The position numbers and the translations under genes were made by a program. Source: Russula earlei (lineage: Eukaryota > Basidiomycota > Agaricomycetes > Russulales > Russulaceae). Taken from it: a stretch of DNA of 64,000 nucleotides. Of this stretch, positions 21,927 to 33,820 are shown one piece after another; position 1 is the first letter of the stretch; each line of letters opens with the position of its first letter. Location of the stretch: the NCBI GenBank assembly GCA_025769875.1, contig JAGFNK010000064.1, positions 62,001-126,000 on the forward strand, read 5' to 3'. The notes below the pieces were generated by a model. The model worked only from the letters and a program-made list of their open reading frames with translations, was not told the DNA's origin and made no database searches.

Positions 21927-24900
21927 ATGCTTCCTTTCGCACAAGAAAAACGTAGGAAAATAAACCTAGGCGGTGAAACTTTTGTAGCTTCTCAGACCGA
22001 TATACTCCATAGCGCCAAGGCTAGGCGGTCCGAACGCGAAGAGATCCGCCGCCGTCATGAAAGCGCCCTATGTATTCAGACACACTGGCGCAGTTCTCGA
22101 CAGTCTCGCGCGGTCAAGCGTATCCTCGCAGAGATGTTCCATGAGGATGTGTTGGGGTTAAATGGCATGCGCACTCTCGTTCTCATCCGGAATAATGAAT
22201 CGCTACTCGCCCAATGGTCCGACGCGGTGATCCGTGAGGGTGATGGTACGTCTTCCATCTCATCTCAATCAAGGACTATCGTATACTCCGTTGTCCCCAT
22301 AATACGGAAGTATCGATCCCACCTTTTCGTTCATCACTTTCTCTTGACCGCGTCCCTCCATCTCGTATCGCCATGGGTCATCCAATTCACCTTCCTTCCT
22401 CCCACACCCTTAGGCTGGTCCTTACGATATGTCAGCGGCCCCGACTTGGACCATTGGATTGTACTCATTCGGAGAATGGCCGTCCTGCTTCTTCTCTCTG
22501 TTGCGAACTCGCCACAGTATGTCTTTCGCTTGCCTTCGTGTGCATCATTCCGATTCCTATACGTTCAGGGCTCCTGCTTCATCCAATCACCTTCTTATCC
22601 TTGATAAGCTTCTTTCACCTAAATCCAATGCGCAGGCATTGGGTGCGCATGCTGAAGACCTTCGAATCAACATCACTGGTTATCTCCTACGACATGGGCT
22701 GTATCCATTACTTGGGAAGGCTCTCGGAAATATCGTGCGTCGGGATTTGTCCCCTGTGAACCGGTTCCTGATAGATGCGCATATAGCCCGTAGACGAGAA
22801 AGGGTCCCCGTCAATCCCGCGTCTGGTTTCCCTCATCACTCACCCTCTAAGAACTTTCGGGTCGTCGCATCCGGATGAGTTCTTAGATTCGTACGCTTCT
22901 CTCATCCGTCACATCCTCACCCTCCCTCTCCTTCCTAACCGACTTCCTCTAAATTCTTTGACACAATTTTCTGCCAACCTACCACTTTCCGCTGCCTCTG
23001 TGCTTTCCCCGTCCATTCCTCAACTAGTTTCCGCCCTCAAGGCAGAGGAAAAGGTGCACCTCCTCGCAAACATAGCGGCCTTCGTCCCTCCTAGATATAG
23101 CGCACTTCCTTCCGCGTCTCTCACGACCCTTCTGCATCTCTCAGCGGAGCTTATGAGCACACTTCCGCATGGTGCTTTAGAGCCAAAGTCGTCTGTCGCG
23201 GCCGGGAAACCGGGCGCAGAATCGGAAAGCGACTCGGACTCGGAAGACTTGACTCACACCCCTTCCACCCGGGCCACCCGGCCTTCGTTGCCCCGATTGG
23301 ACGAACGCACTTCGAAACGACTGCAGATGCTTCCAGCCCCCACACATATCAGTTCTCTAATCCGCGCCACGCAGAGCCACGCGGTGGAGCGCGTTGCTCT
23401 CTGCGATTTCCTCTTTTCTCTTTGCACTGCGTGGCCTCTTCGTGTAGATAGCGTACTGAGTACGATCGTTGTGTCGACCGGCGGCGGGTTTGTACGCGAG
23501 TTGTATCGTGGTTATGTGCGAAGCTCCCCAGTAGGGAAAGAGGTTAGCCTTACTGCACTCATGGGCATGTCATTCACACACACTCTTATTATTGTCCAAC
23601 TGACGCACTCTCAGACTCTGCAAATGCGGACACCTGGCTTCCCCTTCTTTTCCTTACCGACCTGTACACCCATTCACTGCTTACAATGGGCGACGACGAG
23701 TTCTTTTCCGGCCTCGCTTCGCCCGCCCGTGCGAATGCGCCACGCAACCCGCTCACCCTAGATGAGATCATATCATTGTCCCGGAAGCTCTTGAACATTG
23801 CTTTCACACTCTTTTGGAGAGAGGGTCAGATCGGTGCTCAGGATGGCTACGTCACTGGTCTCAACGTCAAATGGGAAACCGTGCGGCGAAAGGTGACGCG
23901 TTTTCTCCAAGCGATCCATGCTAGAGAGTAAACAACCGAGCTTTCTCGTGCGCACTCATGCCCTTACCCGTGTCTTTACAGTTCGAGACGGCCCTTCACA
24001 CCACCCGGCCACTGGCTGGTGAACGAACACATTGATATCGAATTGTTCATCGTAGCCGCCAAGTGAGCGCCTTGACCATCTTATCCGATATCTCCTGACC
24101 CGTCCAAAAGAGTCGAGGAGCAACAATTTGGGCGACCGGTCGGTGCTCGGCCCTACACAAGACGCTCTATCGCCGACCTATCACCACGCCTTGGCGTGCT
24201 CAACAACATACCCTTCGCCATCCCTTTCGAAGCACGTGTAAAGATTTTCAGGTCATTCATCCAGAACGACAAAGAAAACATCGGAGTGGACCCGTTTCAT
24301 TCGCGCACACGCGCCACCGTACGCCGTGGTCACGTAGCTGAGGATGGTTTTGACAAGCTTGGAGACGCAAACCTGAAGCAACGCATCGAGATATCATTCA
24401 TCGACCAATTCGGCGAAACGGAGTGAGCCTATACTTCGCGTCTCGTCCATCTTAGTTGTTGTGCAGGCTGACACGTTTCACATAGGATGGGTATCGATGG
24501 AGGCGGCGTCTTCAAGGAGTTCTTCACCGACCTCTCGAAAGAAGTGTTTGACAGCAATCGAGGACTATGGCTGGCCAACAAGAAGAACGAATTGTATCCT
24601 AATCATGGCTCCTACGCAACGGAACGTGAGTGATCTCCTTATGTATGTTGCACTTTTTTCCTAGCCGTATCTCATTTTCTCGAAGCACACAGCCTCCGTT
24701 GGTATCGATTTATTGGCAAAATTTTAGGGAAGGCGCTCTATGAGGGTATCTTGGTGGATGTCGCGTTTGCCGGGTTCTTCCTCGCCAAGGTTCGCCCATC
24801 TCATTTCCGCATCTCTTTCGCCGATGCCAATGCCGGCCTTACTATAGTGGTTGGGCAAGCAGAGTTTCCTAGACGACCTCGCCTCGCTTGATCCAGACTT

Positions 24901-25840
24901 GTATCAGGGATTGATATTTCTGAAGCACTATCCCGGAAATCCGGAAGAGCTTTCGCTCAATTTCACAATCGTCGATGAAGGTGCGGTTGGGTATCTCACC
25001 AAACGGAGCCTATGAGCCTCACGACACTGCAGAGTTTGGCGTTACGCGGACCATCGATCTCAAACCCAACGGCAGTAATATCCCTGTAACGCGAGACAAC
25101 AAATTCGAATACATCTTCCGCGTGTCTCATTACCGTCTCACGAAACAAATCAAGGAGCAGAGTGTTGCTTTCTTCGAGGGTCTTTCGGCCATGATCGATC
25201 CCAAGTGGCTCCGGTATGTACATATCTTTCATAGCCACAGTTTTCCTTCTGCCTGACGAGTATTTAGAATGTTCAATCAGCAAGAATTGCAAGTCTTGCT
25301 CGGTGGGGTGAACACTCCCATCGATGTCGACGATCTGCGGCGGAATACGAACTACGGCGGCGGATATAATGACCAAGAACCGACCATCGTTGCGTTCTGG
25401 AAGGTACGTTCAAAGGCAAGATACACCAGTCTTTTAACGACGCCTTGATTGTTCACAGGTCGTGGAGGGCTTCGACGCTGAACAACGTCAAGCGTTGTTA
25501 CGTTTTGTCACAAGCGTCGGAAGGCCCCCTCTCCTGTAGGTATCGCCATAAGGACTCAGTCACGTACGGAAGGAAGTCTGACATGCGTATTGTTCAGTGG
25601 GTTTAGCGGACTTTTCCCCAAGTTTTGCATCCGCGATGCAGGATTAGACGAAAATCGGCTGCCGACGTCAAGCACTTGTGTAAACCTTCTCAAGGTACTG
25701 CCCCACTTTAATTCATTCATCTGGCTCACCCCATCGCCTCGTTGTTACATATACAGCTGCCGCGGTATAGAAGCGAGGACGTCCTTCGACGAAAGCTACT
25801 GCAAGCAGTTCATTCTGGCGCCGGATTTGATCTGTCTTGA
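21927..25840 (+). CDS. HUL5: HECT-type E3 ubiquitin ligase, HUL5/UBE3C-like
   Basis: A HECT E3 ligase that receives ubiquitin on a catalytic cysteine and passes it to substrates; Hul5/UBE3C extends chains on proteasome-bound clients. The start at 21927 gives MLPFAQEKRRKINLGG, the family N-terminus, followed by an IQ-like helix (ALCIQTHWRSSRQSRAVKR). The HECT domain covers the last third: GIDGGGVFKEFFTDLSKEVF, RFIGKILGKALYEGI, FRVSHYRLTKQIKEQ, VLLGGVNTPIDVDDLRRNT, and the catalytic LPTSSTCVNLLKLP with the Cys codon at 25677-25679. The gene has about a dozen short exons. One (after LGKALGNI) needs an intron at about 22736-22787 that joins to PVDEKGSPSIPRL; without it the frame appears broken. 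The final exon follows the catalytic site. Stop at 25838-25840. Confidence 0.9.
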
Positions 25841-26380
25841 GAACAAGCTCTAGAGGTTTCGCTTCACAGGGTGGGATGCTGATATAATATAATTGTTGTT
25901 GTGTTGTACGGATACACGCAAGCTGTACGCTGTACGCTACGCCAGGCAAAAAAATTAGATGCATTGTTCAGATAGGCCCTATCAATTGTGCTTGGTATGT
26001 TTTCTTTCCGATTCTGTGAACTCTGTGGATCCTCGGTGTACCCGAGAGTGTGATGAGGATGAGACAGTTAGGGCTGGGGACGGGTTGACGATTCGCTGAG
26101 GTTCACCCCGTCGAAAAGAGTGCCATGAGGGGGTCCAAGTCCTCAAAGATCGAGCAGGGGAACGGACTGTGTGCCGCGGTCGAGGCCATGGTGAAAGACT
26201 TGAGAGGCGAACGCGTCGAGTGTGAGGGGGCGTGGCGTGCGCGGGTGGTCGGTGGCGATGGCTGGGCGATGCGGTGAGGGCTTTGACGTTGGGCGCGTGT
26301 GTGTGAGCGGTTGTTGGCGAGGGTGAAGAAAGTGATAGCGCGTCGTGTCGCACGTGATTTCGTAATCTACTCTCTACACC
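25841..26380. other. Intergenic region upstream of ISA2
   Basis: 3' flank of the HECT ligase and promoter region of ISA2. The long minus-strand frame in it (25982-26512) is Ser/Pro/His-rich chance coding with no family match. Confidence 0.5.
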
Positions 26381-27057
26381 GTGATGAGCGTTCCTCTCAG
26401 GCTTATCAGCATGGCGTGCACCAGGGCATCTGGAAGTTTCCTCTCGCGGAGAATGTTTGTCTCCACACAACCGCGCAGAACTGCACCCGCGCCAACGCCT
26501 CCAGCGACCCAAGCCATTCTGCGCCGTTCACCAACAATCGAGGACATCAACGCAGCCCAACTTGACGTTGAGCTTCTTTCACACAGCGATGCCCAGTTGG
26601 CCATCACGGAACGTGCAGCAGAGGTTTGTCACGACCGCGCTTCCATCGGGCAACAAGTATTGACACGCTGGGTATCTGAATAGCAACTCCATGCGATATC
26701 GTCTCAAGCAGAACATGCAGGCTCGGCCTTGCGAATATCTGTCGAATCGGGCGGTTGCCACGGATATCAATATAAATTAGAGCTCACACGACAGCGTGCT
26801 CCCGAGGACTAGTACGCCGTGCTTCATTTATTCCATCGTCCTTTCTACCGGCTGAGAGAATGACCCCAAGTGACTTTGAGCACCCCGTCGTGCCTCAGGC
26901 ACGTGTCACCGTAGACGCGGTGTCTCTCACCCTTTTGCGGGGTTCCACGGTCGATTTTGCCACCGAGCTTATTGGCAGTTCCTTCCGAATTTCAAGCAAT
27001 CCCCAAGCTGTTGGTTCCGGATGCGGGTGTGGTGTCAGCTGGGAAGCGAAGGCCTGA
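26381..27057 (+). CDS. ISA2: Isa2, mitochondrial [4Fe-4S] assembly protein (A-type)
   Basis: An A-type (IscA/HesB) iron-sulfur carrier that, with Isa1 and Iba57, matures [4Fe-4S] proteins in the mitochondrial matrix. Three exons, 26381-26623, 26684-26811 and 26871-27057, join in phase. The N-terminus is Arg/Ser-rich with hydrophobic residues, as in a mitochondrial targeting peptide. Met codons at 26381, 26384 and 26411 are all possible starts. The HesB core contains LAITERAAEQLHAISSQ, LRISVESGGCHGYQY with the first conserved Cys, the second-exon end PEDY joining DFEHP, VTVDAVSLTLLRGSTVDF, and the C-terminal CGCG pair in GSGCGCGVSW. All three family cysteines are present. Length (about 185 residues) is typical. 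The gene follows the HECT ligase on the same strand. Confidence 0.92.
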
Positions 27058-27640
27058 AGATTTTTCTTCTTATTGAACATCGTAAGGTATGTGAGCCCGC
27101 TGACCGGGAAACTCACATAACTTGCACTCGCCCCCCACCTCCCGCGCGTCCCTCGCCCACGCATCTTCCTTTCCCTTCGTCTCTCGTCCTCCTTCCCATC
27201 GCCTTCATCCCTCTCCTCTCTTCCCTCCAACTGTCGTCGCTCCTTCCCTCTCCTTCTCTTTCCATCTCGAACACTCCTCTCGACGTCATCCCCTCGCGTT
27301 CCCCACTCTGCGCCCGGGAATTGCGACAACGGCCCAAGACGATCGCCGTCGACGTCACTCGCCTCACCCTCACTCCCGCCACACGTCTACGCACGGACCC
27401 ATAAGACGCGTTCGTCGTCATCGTCGCCTTACCCGAGGGCTCGCTGCCCATAGCGTCTCGCCCCTACGTCATCGCCCGCGCCGCGCTCTCGGACTTGCAG
27501 ATGGAGGAGTACCACCTTTTACATTTAAGTATCAGGAGCTACTATCTTGTCCAGTAGCTCAGCTCAGCAACTCAGTGAATGGAATCAGCTTTTTTGTATT
27601 CGCGTTGACTCTCTCGTGTGCCTAAGAACACCTCGACTCC
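27058..27640. other. Pyrimidine-rich intergenic DNA
   Basis: About 27,120-27,290 is a strongly CT-rich tract of the kind found upstream of basidiomycete genes. After it, plus-strand text DAFVVIVALPEGSLPIASR is open for a short distance but has no clear start or partner exon. No gene is called. Confidence 0.4.
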
Positions 27641-27649
27641 CTCAAGCTC

Positions 27650-28003
27650 TTTCTCTTCTCCTTCAAGAACATACGCACGCGCCCGCGCCGCTTAGACATC
27701 AAGCCTCGCGTTTCGACTACAGCTTGCTCTCTGTCCCTTCCAGTCCATACCCGCCCTCGGATCATAGCCCGACGAACTCAACGTGCCCGTGGTGGCGCGC
27801 TACAACATCCACAGGATTTGTACAGCGTTGTAGCGCGCCGCCGCCGGTACGCGGAGTCAGCGTTGCTTGATCCGAGGGCGGGTATGGTCGGAGAGAAGCC
27901 GAGAGCAAGAACTCGCTCGAGACGCGATGCTTGATCGACTTGGAGAGACGCAAGCACGGGAGTGGATACGCGTACGCACGGGGTCCGTACGCTCTTGAAG
28001 AAG
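27650..28003. repeat. Large imperfect palindrome
   Basis: Nested inverted repeats share one centre near 27,816. The inner pair is perfect (13 bp, 27794-27806 and 27827-27839, core GGCGCGCTACAAC). The outer pair is perfect over 20 bp (27745-27764 and 27868-27887, core CCATACCCGCCCTCGG). Between and beyond them the arms stay recognisably similar, with substitutions and indels, for roughly 150-170 bp on each side. It looks like a diverged head-to-head duplication. No terminal target duplication or transposase was found. Confidence 0.75.
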
Positions 28004-31000
28004 GCGGAGAGAGCGAAAGGGGTCTTAAAGGAACCACCCAAAAGAGGCAAGAGGTCTTGCAGAGACGTTCGACTAGCAGATGTTTTTCAGACTAGAAGTT
28101 TTCAACGCGGGGGGAGAACACTGCACAGAACTATCATTTGAGACTGTGGCCACCAGTCCTTAAAATACTGCAGCAAAGGCAGAGGGAAAAGCCAAGGTGC
28201 AGCGCCGCGCTCACGAAGGTCCATATCTTCCTCCATCGTCTCCGGGGTGTGTACTCAGCAACGCGCATTCAGATGGGCTCGCGAACGCTTACGATACTCG
28301 TCCACGCTGAGTCGGTCCTCCAATCCTTTGAGTTTGCGCTGGTTCAACCCTAATTTTGTTCATAGCTGTGTGAGGAGTACCTTGTACGTACGTAAAGGCT
28401 ACCTCTGAAGGAGGTGGACAACAGGCTTAGAGGGCGTGACTATTCGTCGTCCTCCGACTGCTGATGATCAATCATCGGCGGCCGGTTCCTATCCTGAAGT
28501 ATAGAAAGAAAGATGAGAGTCATGTCAATCTGGACTCATCTTTATTGATGAAGTGTGTCTCTGACTATCGTCTTGCAGCGGCCTTGTTTCCTGGAGTCTC
28601 AATAACCATCAGGCGAGATCCGTGAGGTGTATCTGTGCTAGGACGAATCCCTTACTGTTACCATTTCCCATAAGCAGCTCACTGTTTGCCTCAGCGTCAC
28701 GGGTTAGTCATGCACTCACGTGGCGCGTGACGTTCGTTTCCGTCTTTTTTCCCGTAAGACTGAGGTTAGTCACACTCTCGCTCGTTATCTACGTACACAA
28801 CTAATTACTTCTTTTAGCACTTGTTACAGAGACATTCCTACACTCACAGGATGACATCCCGAGCAGGTCTAGTCAACTCGAGCGAGTCCTTGCCCGTATC
28901 CGGGCGTTTACTGCGCAATCTGGTCGCGAATAATTATATCCTAACATCGTACACGCACGGGGACTTAAATATGTTCCTCACTATTTATTATTAGGCTCTC
29001 ATTATTGTATATCCCCTGCCCGATGGAGACTGGACGGCCTCGGAAATCAAGTCTGTAGCTCACGTATGAGAATTCTCTCGAACACTGCCGATCTGTCACT
29101 CGTCGTTCCCCGCACACCGGCAGCTTGTTGGCCTTGTTCTCTCCTCATCCCAAGCATTCCCACATAGGACCCCACAGGGACGACGACCCTGCGCCTACTG
29201 CGGAGAAACTATCTTGACGCCAAGTGAAATGCTGCATTAGCTCTCCATGCACTTTAACAAGCCAAGCACGGAATGTGCACATCATGATCCAATATGGCGA
29301 TTTCATCAGGATGATCAGGACTACGCTGGATCGTGCATGGCAAAGATAGAGACAAGGCAAGATCCCTTTCTGCAGCGCCTCTCCGATGGAAATGCCCAAT
29401 GCCAGAGGATGTCTATGCCAGCGCGACAATACTTGGCATGTCCCAGATGTCATGGCAAGCCCGCACAGCCCCCGTCGAATTACAGTAGAGACGTACAACA
29501 AGAGGCACGTGAAACGCCGTCAGATGCCGTGTGGTGCAAAGTAATTCTAAGCAATAGGGGTATATCCATCTCCATTTTGTTCACATCATCGCTGACGTCA
29601 GTGATGTGGACTTACTCAAGGAGAAACGTAGAGCGTACCTGAATAATGCCGTTTGTGGGCTGATGCACCTCAGTTGTTGGGGGCTGAGACAAGTACGTGG
29701 TACACCAGTCAGCGATATCCTAATGACCGGGGAGTGGGTAGGAAAGGGAGACACGTGCTGTGCCAAGGATGTGGCGAGACACACAAGCGCCCTACACAAT
29801 GGATGAGCCGACCACAATCGCACGATTCAATAAAATCACGACCAGGTATCATCTTTATTTGAGTAATCGATGGCGTGTGCCATTCTCTGGCGTTACTAAA
29901 CCGATTGGATACAATGCTCTTGGACATTTGGCATGTACTTAGTTGAGAACCTAGGATTGGGTTATCATCAAATCACAGCAAGTTGACCACGTTTACTCCT
30001 CACGCACAACGTTTCGCACACGGCTAGCCGATATATACATTTTGCATCCACGCTACCATCTGATATGGCTACTGTGATCTTGTGATAAGAGAAAGAACAC
30101 CGATTGGGTAGAATTCTAAACAGGTAATTCAACACGGAATCAATGCACGATTTTCCGTCATCAGCCTGAATTAGGATGGAAGCCCACGTGTGACAGTTCG
30201 GTTTGGCTTGCGTGATGTCATCACAGGATTGCGAATTGAGACCAAGTGAAAGCAAGGAAGAATTGGCACCCACTGCCGTCTTTCGGGTACACGTGGGAAC
30301 TAAAACTCAGGACGGGGAACGCATCCATGATCTCATAGTGATACGTTGCCTCTTGCGATAACATCAAAGGGGCAACCTCAATAGTGGTCGGGCGTATCGC
30401 TCCGACAGCGAGGAAACGTCAGTTCATGCGCCTCACAAAGCCACTCGGCATCGAAATCACACTTTAGGGGAAACCTCAACAACCAGTGACAATAACCAGG
30501 GTCAGAATGCGTCCATGTGGCTTAACGGGCGGGTCCAAGCAGGAGCTAAGGATGGAAAGAAGCCGGCCCGGCGCCGACTAGGAATGATGTGCCTAGTTGG
30601 AGGCGATGCTGGTTGCTGCTGGTCGGTATAGTATGTATGATGCGTCCATCATCAACGAACATTCGATCGACAGACGGCGGTGCACTTCCTGCTGCTGATG
30701 AGCATTGCCCCCGTTGTGAAGGAAAGCGAGTGGTTGGTTGCATGACTGGGCCAGCCAACACTGAACACAGGAGCTTTGACGATAAGAAAGAGATACGTAA
30801 CGGCATCACGGGTGGCGTTAGCCAAGCCACCGCCGTGCGTGCCGCAACGACTAGCAGATGTGGACCCAAGTCGGCCAGAGTCGGCAGGGCAGGGAGAGAG
30901 AGAAAGGGGCCCAGTATTTCACGTGAGGGCGGGTGCAGACACGATTGCGAGGCAGGCCTCGTCGTCCGTCTATCGATCAGCCGATCCCTGAGCGCGCTGA

Positions 31001-31413
31001 GGCTGTCCCCAAATAGGTTTGCCGAAATTGCCGAAGACCTGGCGGCGCTATGGGCGCGACATCCGACTATCTGATTGGGTCAGGGGCGTTGGCCTTCCCC
31101 TCGTGTGATTGTATGCGCGCAAATCGTCTGCCATGCCTCGAGGCATACCACGCGTCGCCTGCCATCCAACTCTCACACCGAAATACCAACCGCAAGGTGT
31201 CTCTCGACCTGCTTGCCACTGCTCAGACGACGAGCGAGGGTTCGTCATGTTCATCGTTCGGTTCGGGAGCATCAATTGTGTAATTTGACGGACAAGGGAT
31301 GCAAGCGCCCCTGCCACGTGTATGCCGTGAGGCCAACCAAAAGATTGGATTTTTTGACAGCGCCGGGCTCCTTTTCCTTCCTTCCTCCTTTAACCACCAC
31401 TCACTCTTCCCCC
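28004..31413. other. Gene-poor region, no supported gene
   Basis: More than 3 kb without a recognisable gene. Frames up to about 160 codons exist (for example 29145-29501 minus, 29247-29642 plus, 30589-31074 plus), but they overlap on opposite strands and show no domain or splice support. Cysteine-pair patches such as CAYCGE near 29,197, ACPRCHGKP near 29,440 and VLCQGCGETH near 29,755 on the plus strand may be the remains of a zinc-binding protein or mobile element. I cannot place them in a family. Confidence 0.4.
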
Positions 31414-31700
31414 CATGGCGCTGATGGACATTCACAAGCGGCAATCCGTCGGTGAGTCTCTCTTTTCTTGGAAATGAGGCTGCGTCCACGTCGATCGGCC
31501 GGTCCTCTGCACGGCCGTAATTTCACCCCCACGCTTGGGCACTTTTTGGCCCTGTCTGGACAAGGCTAAAGCCTTCTCTTAACCTCACCTTGCGCCATCG
31601 TCGTGCTACTTTCCTCTGTTTGTCATTTTCCTTGCGCACCTTGCCATCTTCCCTTTCTCTCTTTCTTCCTTTTCTTCCCTTTTCTTCTCTGCAGACCACC

Positions 31701-33226
31701 ATGTCTGCTTCTGCATCGGCAGCCCCTCCACCATCTGCATCTGCGCCTGCGCCATCACCATCACCCTCAGCAGCTCCTCCATCAGGTGCACCATCTTCCA
31801 ATCCGCCATCTTCTCCCTCTCCCCCACCCGTAGACACTAGTCCCCCTGTATCACCATCTGCTCCCCCTGTATCCTCCTCTGCTCCTCCATCAGGTGCACC
31901 ATCTTCCAATCAGCCATCTTCTTCTCCATCTCCCCCACCCGTAGACTCTAGTCCCCCTGTATCACCATCTGCTCCCCCTGTATCCTCCTCTACTCACCCT
32001 GTATCCTCTTCTGCTCCTTCATCATCCTCTGGTCCTCTATCTGTTGCCTTCTTTCGACCGATTGCTGACCATATTCCTTTTTATCCTCAATAGCACCCTC
32101 TCCTAGCGACTCGGTATCGTCACCACCGCTGTCCTCCGTTCAACAACCCACGTCGCCGTCCTCACAGATATCGTCTTCGTCTTCGCAATCGCCAACACAA
32201 ATCACCACAACTTCCCAGTCCTCCTCCTCCTCTAACCCTGGCGTTCAGACTAGCTCTCCGCCTTCCCAGCAAACGCAAACACAGCCGCAGTACACGCCGC
32301 CGCAGAATACGCCGCCTCAGAATACGCCGACCACTCCCGTCCAGCCTGGGCAAACGACCGTTGCTCCCATTGTCACGACCCGCCCGAACAACCCTTCGCA
32401 GACTATTTCAACTACATCGACTTCCATATATACGTCCCTACTCGTGTACGTAACCACACGTTTCTGCTGTCGCTCTTGTTCACATCCTTTTAGTTCAACC
32501 GAAGCCAATGGTGTCGTGGTTACCACCACCATTCGTTCGACTATTATAATTGTGCCATCCACTGCACCAAGTTCTTCAAGTAATACTGGTGCAGTTGTTG
32601 GCGGAGCTGCTGGCGGCGTTGCCGGTCTCCTCATCATCTTTTTCATCGGTCTCTTTTGTTGGCGTCGCAATCGCCGCCGTGAAGACTTTGATGGCAACTT
32701 TGACCCCGATCGTGTTGTCCGGCATGTGGGCCACACCGACCTCGCCGGCGCCGAGGTCACTCCTTATAGCTATGACCCAACGGTGGTAGGGGGCATGACA
32801 GGACCCAGCTCACCCGCTTTCAGTGGTGATGGCAGCATGCGACAATATCGAGACAGCCAGGCGCTTCTTGGTGGCAGTGTCGTTGATGGAGCGGGAGTGG
32901 CCACGGTGACATCGGGTTCGCACTACGCCCCAACGTCAAGTGACGGCGTTTCTGCGCCTCAAGATTCTAGTCACGCCCGGAGTAGTTCACACGGTAGTGC
33001 CGGGTTCGGTCCGGGCTTCCCTGTAGCCCAGCCGTATCGGCCGCTGTCGACCAAGGAGCGTGAGGCTATGCGCCAACGCGGTGAAGTCGGTCTCGGGCTC
33101 GTGAGCGCTCTTGAGGAGACGCCAAGCGAAATCATACAGCACTCGGACGGAGGACGTGTCAGTGAACCTGTTCCCGTGGCACGCCCGCAGGAAATTCCTC
33201 CGAGCTACGACTCGATTTCTCCATAG
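31701..33226 (+). CDS. Ser/Thr/Pro-rich single-pass membrane protein
   Basis: A mucin-like cell-surface protein. The extracellular part is almost wholly Ser/Pro/Ala/Thr with internal repeats (blocks containing PPSGAPSSN and SPPVSPSAPPVSSS occur twice). It is followed by one membrane span (GAVVGGAAGGVAGLLIIFFI) ending in CWRRNRRR, then a cytosolic tail of about 170 residues. Exons: 31701-32031, 32094-32445 and 32494-33226. The first donor (GTCCTC) is weak. The call for 31701 as start is uncertain: an upstream ATG at about 31414 (MALMDIHKRQS) followed by a donor-like site could supply a first exon. The architecture matches fungal wall sensors or mucins (Mid2/Wsc/Msb2 style) only in general form; no cysteine-rich domain is seen. 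It is convergent with another protein of the same build. Confidence 0.72.
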
Positions 33227-33783
33227 TGATGGTGGTATAATTTTTTTTTTACATTTAATTTTCCTCTTTGTTGCTCATTGGGGTTATTGGAGGACTTTGC
33301 AACGATGACGACGATGATGAATGAAGTGCTGATCATGCGCTGAACTGACCTGTTGGACATGCATGTCTTGCACCTCTTCAAAACTTTTTTTATTTCACTT
33401 TTTCCCATGTAACCGTGCATGACCGATATTTCGTAAACACGTTTCAACTTTGCCTCACTAGCTTCACCAGTTGGGTTGTTGTGAAAGTACCTTTTACTTT
33501 TGCGCCACGGCAGTTTTCGTCATGATCCCTTTTTGTTACGACGTCTTGATCGGTTCTATTATGACCCCGCATGACTGAACTGCCTGTGTCTCGAGTTTCA
33601 AACGTTGGCAGTGCAAGATCGTCACCCGCCCGCCGGGGATGGAGAAACCTGTGCCGTTTAACGTAAGTTTTTGCAGGGCTCAGATGCCCGGTGTGAGAAT
33701 AATATGTATACAAGTCCGAGGGCTACAATATGGGATAATACAGTACTTATGAGGAAGAAAAAAAGCAAAAGGCGGGGTCTGCC

Positions 33784-33810
33784 TTTCATTTCATTTCATT
33801 TCATTCATTC
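33784..33810. repeat. (TTTCA)n microsatellite
   Basis: Four or five tandem TTTCA units between the two convergent membrane-protein genes. Confidence 0.85.
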
Positions 33811-33820
33811 AGTCTGTCCT

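Noticed and set aside
22730..22880. Apparent frameshift in the HECT ligase after LGKALGNI
   Set aside because: A normal short intron (donor GTGCGT, acceptor CATATAG) joins the frames in phase to PVDEKGSPSIPRL.
29145..29642. Overlapping 118- and 131-codon frames on opposite strands
   Set aside because: Neither shows a domain, a start context or partner exons; both may be chance or remnants.
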